Of a stretch of 55,076 bases of DNA, positions 1 to 7,105 are shown in pieces. Under the pieces are notes generated by a model. That model worked only from the letters and a program-made list of their open reading frames with translations, was not told where the DNA came from and did no database searches. This DNA comes from Cytophagaceae bacterium. Its GTDB lineage: Bacteria > Bacteroidota > Bacteroidia > Cytophagales > Spirosomataceae. Location of the stretch: the NCBI GenBank assembly GCA_027488335.1, contig JAIYBU010000147.1, positions 1 through 55,076 on the forward strand, written 5' to 3'. The first letter of the stretch is position 1. Every line of letters starts with the position of its first letter. The position numbers and the translations under genes are program-made.

Positions 1-119
1 GGCAAAGGCTCGTCCCATGGGTGAGCAGCAGGAACATCTTTGTACCAAGCGTGTCCTACGTGTTCCATAATATCAAGGTGATTAAAATCATGGAATTTTT
101 TGCCATCATAAAATCCACC
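1..119. repeat. Terminal direct repeat marking a circular molecule (left copy)
   Basis: The first 119 bases are identical to the last 119 bases of the window (54958-55076). Such an exact end overlap is the usual sign of a circular contig that was linearised with a short overlap. The hydrogenase large subunit frame continues through the joint, which supports circularity. The unique circle is then 54,957 bp. A true terminal repeat of a linear element is possible but less likely, because it would cut hupL. Confidence 0.95.
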
Positions 120-974
120 AGGGCTTATTACGGCATGTTGACGGGTTTCAATTTTGGGTTTATTCCAAAGGTCTTTATGAATATAAGTGCCATAGGCAAT
201 AAATTTACCAACCCCTTGACCAAATTTATGCAAACCAAATTCCATTCCCGCTCGGATAAATAAACCCATATCTGAGTTTTTCTGACTTTCGTTTTCGTCA
301 ACCCAAGCCAGCATATCGTCCCACGTTTTTATTTGACGATAACGCTCAATAGAGCACCCCAAAAAGATAGTTTCGAGCCAATCTTTACGAAATTGGTTCA
401 TAATTGCGTGAGCTCTCGTAATATCTTTTAACGTTGGGGCTGACATTACCCCTCCAGGTACCATGTAGCTTGAATGTGGCCATTGTCCGCCAAAAAGAGC
501 ATAGACTTGAACTGGCAAAGCACTTGCCGTAACACCTTTTTGAAAGGATGTTCCTACATAAGCAGCCCAACGTTTTACAACTTCTGAATAAAGGGGCTTA
601 TTCGCAAATTTTTTATTTGCCATATCGGTTGCAAAAATGGCATAAAACCAACGTGGAATACTCTGAATAGTTTCGCAGGCTTGCCCCAAAGCTCTAAGCA
701 ATAACGCATTGGGTGGAAGCGTCGTTTCCCAGACAGTATCTAATGCCGATGATGCACAATAAAGATGAGAACCGCCACAAATTCCGCAGATTCGGGGCGT
801 AACGATAAGGCCAGATTGAGGGTCTTTGCCTGCCATGATTTGTTCAAAACCACGAAACATGGCTGCTTGAGTATGGGCTCTTGTTACGACCCCATCTTCC
901 ATATAAACTTTTACGTCAAGGTCGCCTTCGACACGACCTACGGGTGATATATTTAATTCTTTCGAGATTGCCAT
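1..974 (-). CDS. hupL: [NiFe]-hydrogenase large subunit, group 2a type, N-terminal part (gene crosses the circle junction)
   Basis: This is the 5' part of the catalytic subunit that splits H2 at the Ni-Fe site. ATG is at 974 and the frame is open to base 1. It rejoins the segment ending at 54339 to give a 530-residue protein, the usual length for group 2a and shorter than group 1 enzymes. The N-terminal nickel-binding motif RICGICGGSH lies at residues 61-70, with Cys63 and Cys66 as ligands. The start MAISKELNISPVGRVEGDLD is typical of large subunits. There is no signal peptide, so the enzyme should assemble in the cytoplasm. The gene follows hupS on the same strand with a 95-base spacer that can fold into a hairpin. 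Group assignment rests on remembered cyanobacterial HupL and mycobacterial Huc sequences. Confidence 0.95.
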   Translation of the reverse strand, partial: MAISKELNISPVGRVEGDLDVKVYMEDGVVTRAHTQAAMFRGFEQIMAGKDPQSGLIVTPRICGICGGSHLYCASSALDTVWETTLPPNALLLRALGQACETIQSIPRWFYAIFATDMANKKFANKPLYSEVVKRWAAYVGTSFQKGVTASALPVQVYALFGGQWPHSSYMVPGGVMSAPTLKDITRAHAIMNQFRKDWLETIFLGCSIERYRQIKTWDDMLAWVDENESQKNSDMGLFIRAGMEFGLHKFGQGVGKFIAYGTYIHKDLWNKPKIETRQHAVISPGGFYDGKKFHDFNHLDIMEHVGHAWYKDVPAAHPWDEPL

Positions 975-1003
975 TGATAAAAATAATTAGGAGTTTGAAA
1001 TTA

Positions 1004-1073
1004 TTAATTAGAAATCAGATAGAATAAATGCAGGAAAAATTTCCCTAATTTATTATTCTTAATTTCTAATTAA
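1004..1073 (-). other. Long imperfect hairpin between hupS and hupL
   Basis: Twelve-base arms TTAATTAGAAAT (1004-1015) and ATTTCTAATTAA (1062-1073) are perfectly complementary. Inner pairing adds AGAATAAAT against ATTTATTATTCT, and GGAAA against TTTCC near the centre. The outer arm overlaps the hupS stop codon. A stable mRNA structure here could protect hupS mRNA or set the hupS:hupL ratio. I recall a hairpin being described in the hupS-hupL spacer of cyanobacteria, so the position may be conserved. There is no U-run that would make it a plain terminator. Confidence 0.6.
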
Positions 1074-2053
1074 ATTGAACTTTCGCTGTGCGATTTTACA
1101 ACACCAAATACTGATTCGGTTGCGTGCATTGTTTTTTCAAAACCTGCTCTGAGGTAATAACCCAATTTTGAATTTCCGGCAGGAACATCTTGCGGTAAGA
1201 ATCCAAGATATTTTAGGGTTTTGAAAACGCTACCTTTTTGTAAATCGTGATGTGGAAAACCTGGCTCAGTACAGCCCAAACATGGATGATTGGCACGGGT
1301 TTTGCTAGAAGTGCGATTCCATAAGATACGATTGCAACTTGCACGGGTCATTGGCCCACGGCAACCTACTTCGTAGAATAAACATCCGTTTCCTCTTTTA
1401 CCAAATCCCCCATCAACTTTATTGGCAAAGTTTACAACGTTTGTGCAACCAGTTTGTACGAAATCCGTAAAAAATGTACTCGGACGATGATATTCATCAA
1501 TCTTAATATCGCCAATTCTGCCAGTTGAAATTGCTACCAAAATTTGCGTTATCCAATCTGGATGAGCGGGACATCCTGGAATATTGATGACAGGTAAACC
1601 TCCTTTTGATTTATAGTTTGCTCCTAAAAATCCACCTTTTTCTTTTTTCAAGAATTGCATTCCCGTCGATTCGCTTGGGTTTGGAGCGACCGCTGGAATT
1701 CCTCCCCAAGTGGCACAATCTCCTATAGCTACAACATAGCCTGCTACGGCTGCGAGTTCTTTTACCCAATCTTTCATTGGGCGGTCACAAAAAAAGTTCA
1801 TTGTTCCTGTTCCATGTGGGCCTTCAATGATACTTCCCTCATAAACTAAAATATCACATTGGACTTTCCCATTAATAATATCTTCAAGAAGGTGTGTAAC
1901 TTGGTGACCAATTTCCAAGCCAATAGAAGGATGCCAAAGGATATTTACGCCAAAGTCGGTGACTAAATCAACGACAGTTGGCTCTTCGGCATTGAGGAAC
2001 GACATGGTGTTGCCACTGCATGCCCCGCCTTGTAACCATAGAACGTTTGCCAT
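1070..2053 (-). CDS. hupS: [NiFe]-hydrogenase small subunit, group 2a type
   Basis: This 327-residue electron-transfer subunit carries the Fe-S clusters that pass electrons from HupL. It starts MANVLWLQGGACSGNTMSFL, with no Tat signal, unlike periplasm-exported group 1 small subunits. Cluster motifs visible include GDCATWGG, GCPAHPDW, CLFYEVGCRGP, CNRILWN and PCLGCTEP. At the proximal-cluster motif the protein has Cys12-Ser-Gly-Asn15, whereas group 1 enzymes have CTGC, so one usual cysteine ligand is Asn. I recall the same CSGN in cyanobacterial HupS, and Huc is reported to contain only [3Fe-4S] clusters. This is the first gene of the structural operon, behind a TAnnTTTG box and two long palindromes. 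Confidence 0.95.
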   Translation of the reverse strand: MANVLWLQGGACSGNTMSFLNAEEPTVVDLVTDFGVNILWHPSIGLEIGHQVTHLLEDIINGKVQCDILVYEGSIIEGPHGTGTMNFFCDRPMKDWVKELAAVAGYVVAIGDCATWGGIPAVAPNPSESTGMQFLKKEKGGFLGANYKSKGGLPVINIPGCPAHPDWITQILVAISTGRIGDIKIDEYHRPSTFFTDFVQTGCTNVVNFANKVDGGFGKRGNGCLFYEVGCRGPMTRASCNRILWNRTSSKTRANHPCLGCTEPGFPHHDLQKGSVFKTLKYLGFLPQDVPAGNSKLGYYLRAGFEKTMHATESVFGVVKSHSESSI

Positions 2054-2098
2054 AGGATGGTAAATAGTAAAAGAGTTGAAATTGTATTATTTGATGTT

Positions 2099-2106
2099 CA
2101 AATGTA
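2099..2106 (-). promoter_or_regulatory. Candidate hupS promoter -7 box (TACATTTG)
   Basis: On the minus strand the sequence TACATTTG matches the Bacteroidota -7 consensus TAnnTTTG. It lies 45 bases upstream of the hupS ATG, which leaves a leader of roughly 40 bases. No clear TTTG is seen at -33; the corresponding position is TTTTTC inside a palindrome, suggesting help from a bound regulator. Confidence 0.55.
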
Positions 2107-2113
2107 AAATATT

Positions 2114-2172
2114 AAATTTAATTAGAAAAATTTTTCTAATTAAATTTTAGAAAATATTTTCTAAAATTTAAT
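2114..2172. promoter_or_regulatory. Two overlapping 34-bp perfect palindromes, putative TetR operators of hupS
   Basis: Palindrome 1 spans 2114-2147 with core ATTAGAAAAATTTTTCTAAT. Palindrome 2 spans 2139-2172 with core TTTAGAAAATATTTTCTAAA. Both are perfect over 34 bases and overlap by 9. Palindrome 1 is centred about 25 bases upstream of the -7 box and palindrome 2 about 50 bases upstream. The 24-base core of palindrome 2 recurs exactly upstream of hypA (51457-51480), and a weaker copy is at 3393-3410. Two TetR genes follow immediately upstream. That TetR proteins bind these sites is inference. Confidence 0.7.
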
Positions 2173-2255
2173 AATTCTAAATAATTGGGGAAATTATCTT
2201 CCAAAGATTAAATGTTTAGAGCACGTAAAATATGAGAACAATCATGTTATGTTTT

Positions 2256-2870
2256 TCAAACAAAGATTGGGATTATCAAGGTCGAAAAATCACTAACCCC
2301 TTTTTCAGTGAGGTAGGGCCTAATATTATTCCAAACGGCAGCCTTAAAACGAGTTTCGGTAACAGGTTTAGTCCGCATTTGTTGTTGAGGTATCCAGAAA
2401 ACAATGGTTATCCAAATTGCTTCGGCGATAATATCATAAGTCGCTTCAGGCTGTGGCAGTATGTCGCCTCGTTTGGCGTGAAAGTCAAGGCGTTTACGAA
2501 TCTGAAAAATCATTTTATTCATAAACTCTTGCCATTTTTGACGAACTTCTGGTAAGGGATGCTCAGTAGCAAACAAGTCTGTGATATAAAATTGATAGTT
2601 TTTGAAGAAATCGAAATAATACGAAATTTGAGAATCAAAATCTAAAAATGAAGGAGTTTTGAGATATGCACCGAGTATTTGCTGAAAATCTTCAAATAAT
2701 TTTTCATAGACCGAATTGATGATTGCCTCTTTATTTTTGTAATGATACGCCAGATTTCCGACACTAATTCCTATCTCGTCAGCAATTTGTTGAAGACGTA
2801 CACTCGCTATTCCGTAATCATTGAATAGCTTGATAGAGGCATTTACTATTCGTTCTTTTGTATTATACAT
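2256..2870 (-). CDS. TetR/AcrR-family transcriptional regulator 1
   Basis: The 204-residue protein has an N-terminal helix-turn-helix: TKERIVNASIKLFNDYGIAS, then LQQIADEIGISVGNLAYHYK at about residues 26-45, which is standard TetR recognition. The C-terminal ligand-binding and dimerisation part is divergent. It is a paralogue of the regulator at 3418-4056, with nearly the same recognition helix (GISVGNLAYHYKNK against GISVGNLAYHFKNK), so the two may bind related operators. It lies upstream of hupS on the same strand; the hupS palindromes lie between its stop and hupS. Its ligand is unknown. Confidence 0.88.
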   Translation of the reverse strand: MYNTKERIVNASIKLFNDYGIASVRLQQIADEIGISVGNLAYHYKNKEAIINSVYEKLFEDFQQILGAYLKTPSFLDFDSQISYYFDFFKNYQFYITDLFATEHPLPEVRQKWQEFMNKMIFQIRKRLDFHAKRGDILPQPEATYDIIAEAIWITIVFWIPQQQMRTKPVTETRFKAAVWNNIRPYLTEKGVSDFSTLIIPIFV

Positions 2871-2951
2871 CTTTCAAAAATAATCGCTTTAGGCAACTAA
2901 CAATAATATTTTTAAATATGGGTGATTTTATATGAAAAACCTGTAAAATTC

Positions 2952-3311
2952 TTAATTATGACAAATCTTAAAATCTTCGGCCTTAACTTCCAAAGTTCCT
3001 CGTTGGTCTTTTGCTGCCATCCGACGCATCAAACTTGCCGAAAGGTTTGCTTTTTTTGAGCAAGAGTAAGATACAATCTGACGCTTGATAAATTTCAAAG
3101 GATTATTGTGCAAGGCAAATATCAACTCAATATTCCATTCGCCTTTTTTATAAACCAAGTTATCAATCACGGCACTATCTGATAGCCAATGGTCGTCGTG
3201 ATAAAACTGAAAATCATTAATGTTTCCTTTTGAATCAATAAAATAAGCATCATTCAACAGCTCTAAGAGTTTATTATAGATTTTTTCGTTAATCTTAAAT
3301 GATGATGCCAT
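2952..3311 (-). CDS. Hydrogenase-locus small protein, paralogue of the 107-residue protein at 53014-53337
   Basis: This 119-residue protein matches no family I recognise. Its last 80 or so residues align with the protein at 53014-53337: FYHDDHWLSDS against FYQTRWLHDTE, a shared W(N/H)hxhI and PLK block, and a shared C-terminus RGTL...(A)(Y/F)xIC(H/Y)N. It has no signal peptide or membrane segment and is basic towards its C-terminus. A TTAGAAA palindrome with an overlapping TAATTTTG box is about 80 bases upstream, linking it to hupS and hypA control. A role in hydrogenase assembly or regulation is inferred only from this context. Confidence 0.75.
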   Translation of the reverse strand: MASSFKINEKIYNKLLELLNDAYFIDSKGNINDFQFYHDDHWLSDSAVIDNLVYKKGEWNIELIFALHNNPLKFIKRQIVSYSCSKKANLSASLMRRMAAKDQRGTLEVKAEDFKICHN

Positions 3312-3387
3312 TTTTTCTTTTAAATTTGAGTTATAACTTACGTCATTTCAATGAAAAGTTAGTGTTAGGTTTTGGTAAAACTATTAT

Positions 3388-3410
3388 CAAAATTAGAAAA
3401 ATATTTCTAA
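3388..3410 (-). promoter_or_regulatory. Candidate promoter box with overlapping TTAGAAA palindrome
   Basis: The 18-base palindrome TTAGAAAAATATTTCTAA (3393-3410, one central mismatch pair) shares its half-site with the perfect palindromes before hupS and hypA. On the minus strand TAATTTTG (revcomp of 3388-3395) fits TAnnTTTG and overlaps the palindrome edge. It would drive the small-protein gene starting at 3311. It also lies just past the end of the second TetR gene. Confidence 0.5.
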
Positions 3411-3417
3411 AATCAAA

Positions 3418-4056
3418 TCACAACCAATTAAAATTTTCATTGAAGTGCATTTGTTTGTATTCTTGATTTCCTAAATGAGTGAAGTACGGAATGAGTAATG
3501 CCCACATCGAAAACACATAATCTTCAATGTTTATTTCATCAAAAGTACGAATTCGACTCTGATACAACCACAATTCCATGGTCATCCAATATTGTTCGGC
3601 AAGTTTTGATAATAAACCTTCCTTTGACTCATTGATAAAAGTGCCTCGTGCAACATTAAAGGTAATCATGTTTTCGATTTGTGAAATATACCACTTTGTG
3701 TATTCTCGATATTGTTTTTTAATGATAGGAAAACTGCGAAGAATCTCGAAGGTATCTGAGTAGAAAAAACTGAATTTTTGTTGAATCAGAAAAGTATCAC
3801 GCATGTGTTTGTCTATATTAATGAATAGTGGAACGATTTTTAAATCGGCCAATAAGGCTTTCTGACTTTTTTCTAATTCTTCGTAAATAGCTTCAAGTAT
3901 GGCATCCTTATTTTTGAAATGATATGCCAAATTGCCAACACTAATACCTACTTCGTCGGCAATGTGCTGGAGGCGTATATTGACAAATCCAAAGCGATTA
4001 AAGGCTTCAATGGATTTTTCAAGAATACGAGTTTTTGTATCCGTTGATGGCTTCAT
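3418..4056 (-). CDS. TetR/AcrR-family transcriptional regulator 2
   Basis: This 212-residue paralogue of the regulator at 2256-2870 has the HTH LQHIADEVGISVGNLAYHFK near residues 29-48. The C-terminal region is diverged and rich in aromatic residues. It stands upstream of the small-protein gene and the first TetR gene, all on the minus strand, so the three could be partly co-transcribed even though a putative operator separates it from the small-protein gene. Likely target sites are the TTAGAAA palindromes of the hydrogenase promoters; this is inferred from proximity and the shared recognition helix. Confidence 0.88.
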   Translation of the reverse strand: MKPSTDTKTRILEKSIEAFNRFGFVNIRLQHIADEVGISVGNLAYHFKNKDAILEAIYEELEKSQKALLADLKIVPLFINIDKHMRDTFLIQQKFSFFYSDTFEILRSFPIIKKQYREYTKWYISQIENMITFNVARGTFINESKEGLLSKLAEQYWMTMELWLYQSRIRTFDEINIEDYVFSMWALLIPYFTHLGNQEYKQMHFNENFNWL

Positions 4057-4140
4057 TATTAAATCATTGTCAAATTATTTTGAAATTTTTTTTTGATAAA
4101 TGTAGTTATACAGTTTTTGACTACGACCAAACTTGTAGGT

Positions 4141-4740
4141 CTATTTAGAGTTTTTATGGTAAATTTGAAAATCTACTCCACTTTCAGAAAGAATTTTATA
4201 AACTGTAGCAGTAGATGGAATTTTAAATGCCTTCATAATATCACGGATACTTCTTTGTTGTTTGTAAGCATCCACAACCATTGGCGTGATTTCCTGGTAA
4301 TGTGGCGAAAGTCCTTTGGGCCTACCACCCATTCGGCCTCTTGCTCTGGCTGCTTCTTGTCCAGCCTTGGTTCTTCGGATTAGTCTTTTGCGTTCATGCT
4401 CTGCCAAAAGTGCAAAGAGTTTGAAAACGAACTCGCCTGTTTCGGTTGTTGTATCAATTAATGATTGAGAAAGACTTTTGAACAAAATACCTTTTTGATT
4501 GAGGTCATCGACCAACATAATTAGTTCGAGTGTTGTTCTACCCAAACGGTCAATGTCCCAGACTACTAATTCATCCCCACTTCGTAGTACCTCTTTCATT
4601 TTCTCAAATTCAGGTCTATGTTTAGCAGTTCCAGAAATTTTTTCTTGGAAGAGTTTTTCACAACCATATTTTTTTAGAGTATCAATTTGAAGTTGTTCGT
4701 TTTGCTCTTCTTTAGAAACTCTCACGTATCCGATTTTCAT
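4141..4740 (-). CDS. Serine recombinase of the resolvase/invertase family
   Basis: This 199-residue small serine recombinase has a catalytic N-terminus MKIGYVRVSKEEQ with Ser9 and Arg7. It also has the DRLGRTTLELI block, the long E-helix (EHERKRLIRRTKAGQEAARA) and a C-terminal HTH around residues 150-190. The length is normal for Tn3-type resolvases and DNA invertases. On a plasmid it most likely resolves multimers, but no transposase or invertible segment was seen beside it, so its site is unassigned. It could also be a relic of a lost transposon. Confidence 0.9.
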   Translation of the reverse strand: MKIGYVRVSKEEQNEQLQIDTLKKYGCEKLFQEKISGTAKHRPEFEKMKEVLRSGDELVVWDIDRLGRTTLELIMLVDDLNQKGILFKSLSQSLIDTTTETGEFVFKLFALLAEHERKRLIRRTKAGQEAARARGRMGGRPKGLSPHYQEITPMVVDAYKQQRSIRDIMKAFKIPSTATVYKILSESGVDFQIYHKNSK

Positions 4741-5219
4741 TTTCCTTAAAATATTTTATTTTACTCGATGCAATTTAAGAAAAATAAAATTTGATTTTGC
4801 AAACAACAATATAAAATTTTGGATATATGTTTTGGAGTATTTTTGAAGATAGTCAGATTTCTATTTTAAATTTTAGAAAACCTATCATTATTCTGTAACA
4901 TTGATGGCGGCCGAACCTTGTACTAATGGTTAGCGTAAGTAGCTTTCGCTTATATAATAATTGGCTTGATAAACGGAGGGTTAAATTTGGCCGAAATAGC
5001 GGCATACTTTTATTTAAATGTGGAAAGAGTTAGTACTCATCGTAAGGGTGTAAACTTTGAGTGAAGACTTCTATCAATTATTTTATTATCTAACTATATT
5101 AGTCCTTAATTTTTGTAGTAAAATATATACCTATAAAAAAATATTTTAAAAACATTAATTCAATGTGGGGTAAAATAATAAAACATTGTCTTAGATTTAT
5201 ACAATAAATTTATTAAATA
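4741..5219. other. Intergenic region between resolvase and ECF sigma gene
   Basis: No convincing gene was found in these 479 bases. A small hairpin AGCGTAAG-tag-CTTTCGCT lies at 4932-4950, and a half-site TTTTAGAAAA resembling the hydrogenase palindromes is near 4868-4877. A recombination site for the adjacent resolvase could be here, but no array of dimeric res-like repeats was recognised by eye. Confidence 0.4.
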
Positions 5220-5885
5220 ATGCTACCAAAGCAGCATATTGAACATGTTTTAAATAAAGATATTCTTGGCATCTCTCAGGATGGAGCTGAAACAAAAACT
5301 ATTTCAGACGAATATTTTATTGTTAAAACTTTTGAAGAATCGCCCAAAAAAGGTTTTGATTTACTCTTTCGCAGATACTACACAAATCTCTGTAATCATG
5401 CCATCCGTTTTGTTTATTCAAAAGAAATTGCTGAAGATATAGTTGCTGAAGTTTTTACAAATTTTTGGCAAAATAAAGTTTATGAAAACATTACAACTTC
5501 TTATCGCTCTTATTTATATACATCGGTAAGGTATCGAGCCTACAACTCCATAAAACTTGAAATAAATCGGACAACCAACTTAGAAAACAACGATTTAGAT
5601 ACTCAATATCCCGATAATTCTGCTGTCTTACAGCCTGACGAAATCCTTCACTTTCACGAACTTACGAAAAGATTAGATGTCGCAATTCAGCATCTTCCTC
5701 AACAATCAAGAAAAGCCTTTCAGTTGAATAGATTAGAAGGCAAAAAATATACAGAAGTTGCTCTTGAAATGGAAATAACGGTGAGTGCCGTCGAGCGTTT
5801 AATAAGCAGAGCATTGGCAAAGATTAGAGAAGAACTCAAATCAGAATGGATAATGAGTGCATTATTTTTTCTCTTTTTCAAGTAA
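5220..5885 (+). CDS. ECF sigma factor, FecI-like
   Basis: This 221-residue sigma-70 family extracytoplasmic-function factor has region 2 at about residues 47-85 (FRRYYTNLCNHAIRFVYSKE...EDIVAEVFTNFW) and region 4 at about 158-205 (LPQQSRKAFQLNRLEGKKYT...VERLISRALAKIRE). The C-terminus ends in a short hydrophobic stretch, as in many Bacteroidota FecI proteins. An anti-sigma gene follows after 46 bases, then an STN-bearing SusC. This gives the classical TonB-dependent signalling triad, so it likely activates the downstream glycan genes when substrate binds SusC. Confidence 0.93.
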   Translation: MLPKQHIEHVLNKDILGISQDGAETKTISDEYFIVKTFEESPKKGFDLLFRRYYTNLCNHAIRFVYSKEIAEDIVAEVFTNFWQNKVYENITTSYRSYLYTSVRYRAYNSIKLEINRTTNLENNDLDTQYPDNSAVLQPDEILHFHELTKRLDVAIQHLPQQSRKAFQLNRLEGKKYTEVALEMEITVSAVERLISRALAKIREELKSEWIMSALFFLFFK

Positions 5886-5931
5886 TCTATATTACTACAA
5901 AAATTTATAGTTAAAACTCAAAGTATTCTAT

Positions 5932-7020
5932 ATGAACACATCGCTTACAAAGAAAATAATATTTGACTACTTTGACGGGAAACACACTTCGATGCAATAT
6001 AAAATGATTGAAGATTGGTTGAAAGTCGAAGAAAATCAAGAATTATTTTATCAATATCTTGATGAATGGGAATCGCAGCATCCACAATATTTATTCGATA
6101 CAGAAAAAGGGTCTTTGAACATTAATGAACGAATCAAACTTGTTAAAGTTGAGAAAACAGTAGATGTTAATGAAGAAATTGAAGAAGAAAAATCTTTTCG
6201 TCTTCATTATAAACGGTTAGCAGCAGCGGCGGTTTTATTGTTTTTTTCATGGATTGGCTTCCAGCAATTCACAAAAACCGATAAGGTTTCTTACAAACAA
6301 TTGGTCAATGATACCAAGAAACTAACTGGTGAAATCTACGAAAAAGAAAATCTAACATCAACGCCACTATTTGTGAGTTTACCCGACGAAAGTTCGGTGA
6401 TTTTACAACCACACAGCAAAATTAGCTATTCCCCACAACAATATAATAAAACTAAAAGAGAGGTTATTTTATCGGGTGAGGCTTTTTTTGAAGTGCAGAA
6501 AAATTCGGAAGTTCCTTTCTTTGTTTACGCCAATGAGCTAATTACGAAAGTATTAGGTACGAGTTTTACGATTAAAGCAAATGCTTCCGAAACAGAAGTA
6601 ATCGTCAAAACTGGACGAGTTTCGGTAATCATGCAAAATGATGTACACAAAAACGAAAAAATGAATGGTAAGACTTTAGAAGGTTTTGTCTTAAATGCAA
6701 ATGAACAAGTAACAATTAACCTCAATGGTGAGAAAATCGAAAAGCCAGTTATTGTAAAGCAAGAAGACTTGCAACAAACTATTCAACGACTTTCGTTTGA
6801 TTTTGACGAAACTCCCGCAATAGAGATAATTGAAGCAATAAAAAATGCGTATCACATTGAGGTTATTTACAACAAAGAAAAACTATCGAATTGCAAACTT
6901 ACAGCTCACCTATCTGACGAACCTCTTATCGAAAAAATCAAATTGATATGTATAGCATTAGATGCCACTTATAAAGAAGAGGATAACACATTTATTATAA
7001 AATCTAATGGATGTAAATAA
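5932..7020 (+). CDS. FecR-family anti-sigma factor
   Basis: This 362-residue membrane regulator has a cytoplasmic N-terminus of about 95 residues and a single membrane segment at about 96-112 (LAAAAVLLFFSWIGFQQF). A periplasmic FecR domain follows (SLPDESSVILQPHSKISY ... EVILSGEAFFEVQK), and a C-terminal DUF4974-like domain ends with LSDEPLIEKIKLICIALDA. It should hold the upstream sigma factor inactive and release it when the STN domain of the downstream SusC signals. Confidence 0.93.
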   Translation: MNTSLTKKIIFDYFDGKHTSMQYKMIEDWLKVEENQELFYQYLDEWESQHPQYLFDTEKGSLNINERIKLVKVEKTVDVNEEIEEEKSFRLHYKRLAAAAVLLFFSWIGFQQFTKTDKVSYKQLVNDTKKLTGEIYEKENLTSTPLFVSLPDESSVILQPHSKISYSPQQYNKTKREVILSGEAFFEVQKNSEVPFFVYANELITKVLGTSFTIKANASETEVIVKTGRVSVIMQNDVHKNEKMNGKTLEGFVLNANEQVTINLNGEKIEKPVIVKQEDLQQTIQRLSFDFDETPAIEIIEAIKNAYHIEVIYNKEKLSNCKLTAHLSDEPLIEKIKLICIALDATYKEEDNTFIIKSNGCK

Positions 7021-7105
7021 AATGAAGAATTACTAAAACCGAATTACCTAAATTTTACAAAATAAATTAATAGTTCTTTCTATCTATTTTTCTTAAATAT
7101 AAACT

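Noticed and set aside
21..263. Plus-strand open frame across hupL
   Set aside because: It lies wholly within hupL on the other strand, has no family features, and hupL is well supported.
2232..2555. Plus-strand open frame of 107 residues over the first TetR gene
   Set aside because: It is antisense to a clear TetR gene and its translation has no recognisable motif.
4093..4383. Plus-strand frame over the resolvase gene
   Set aside because: It is antisense to the C-terminal HTH of the serine recombinase; composition looks random.
4141..4740. Invertible promoter or gene cassette controlled by the serine recombinase
   Set aside because: No pair of long inverted repeats bracketing a promoter or gene was found near it; plasmid resolution is the simpler role.
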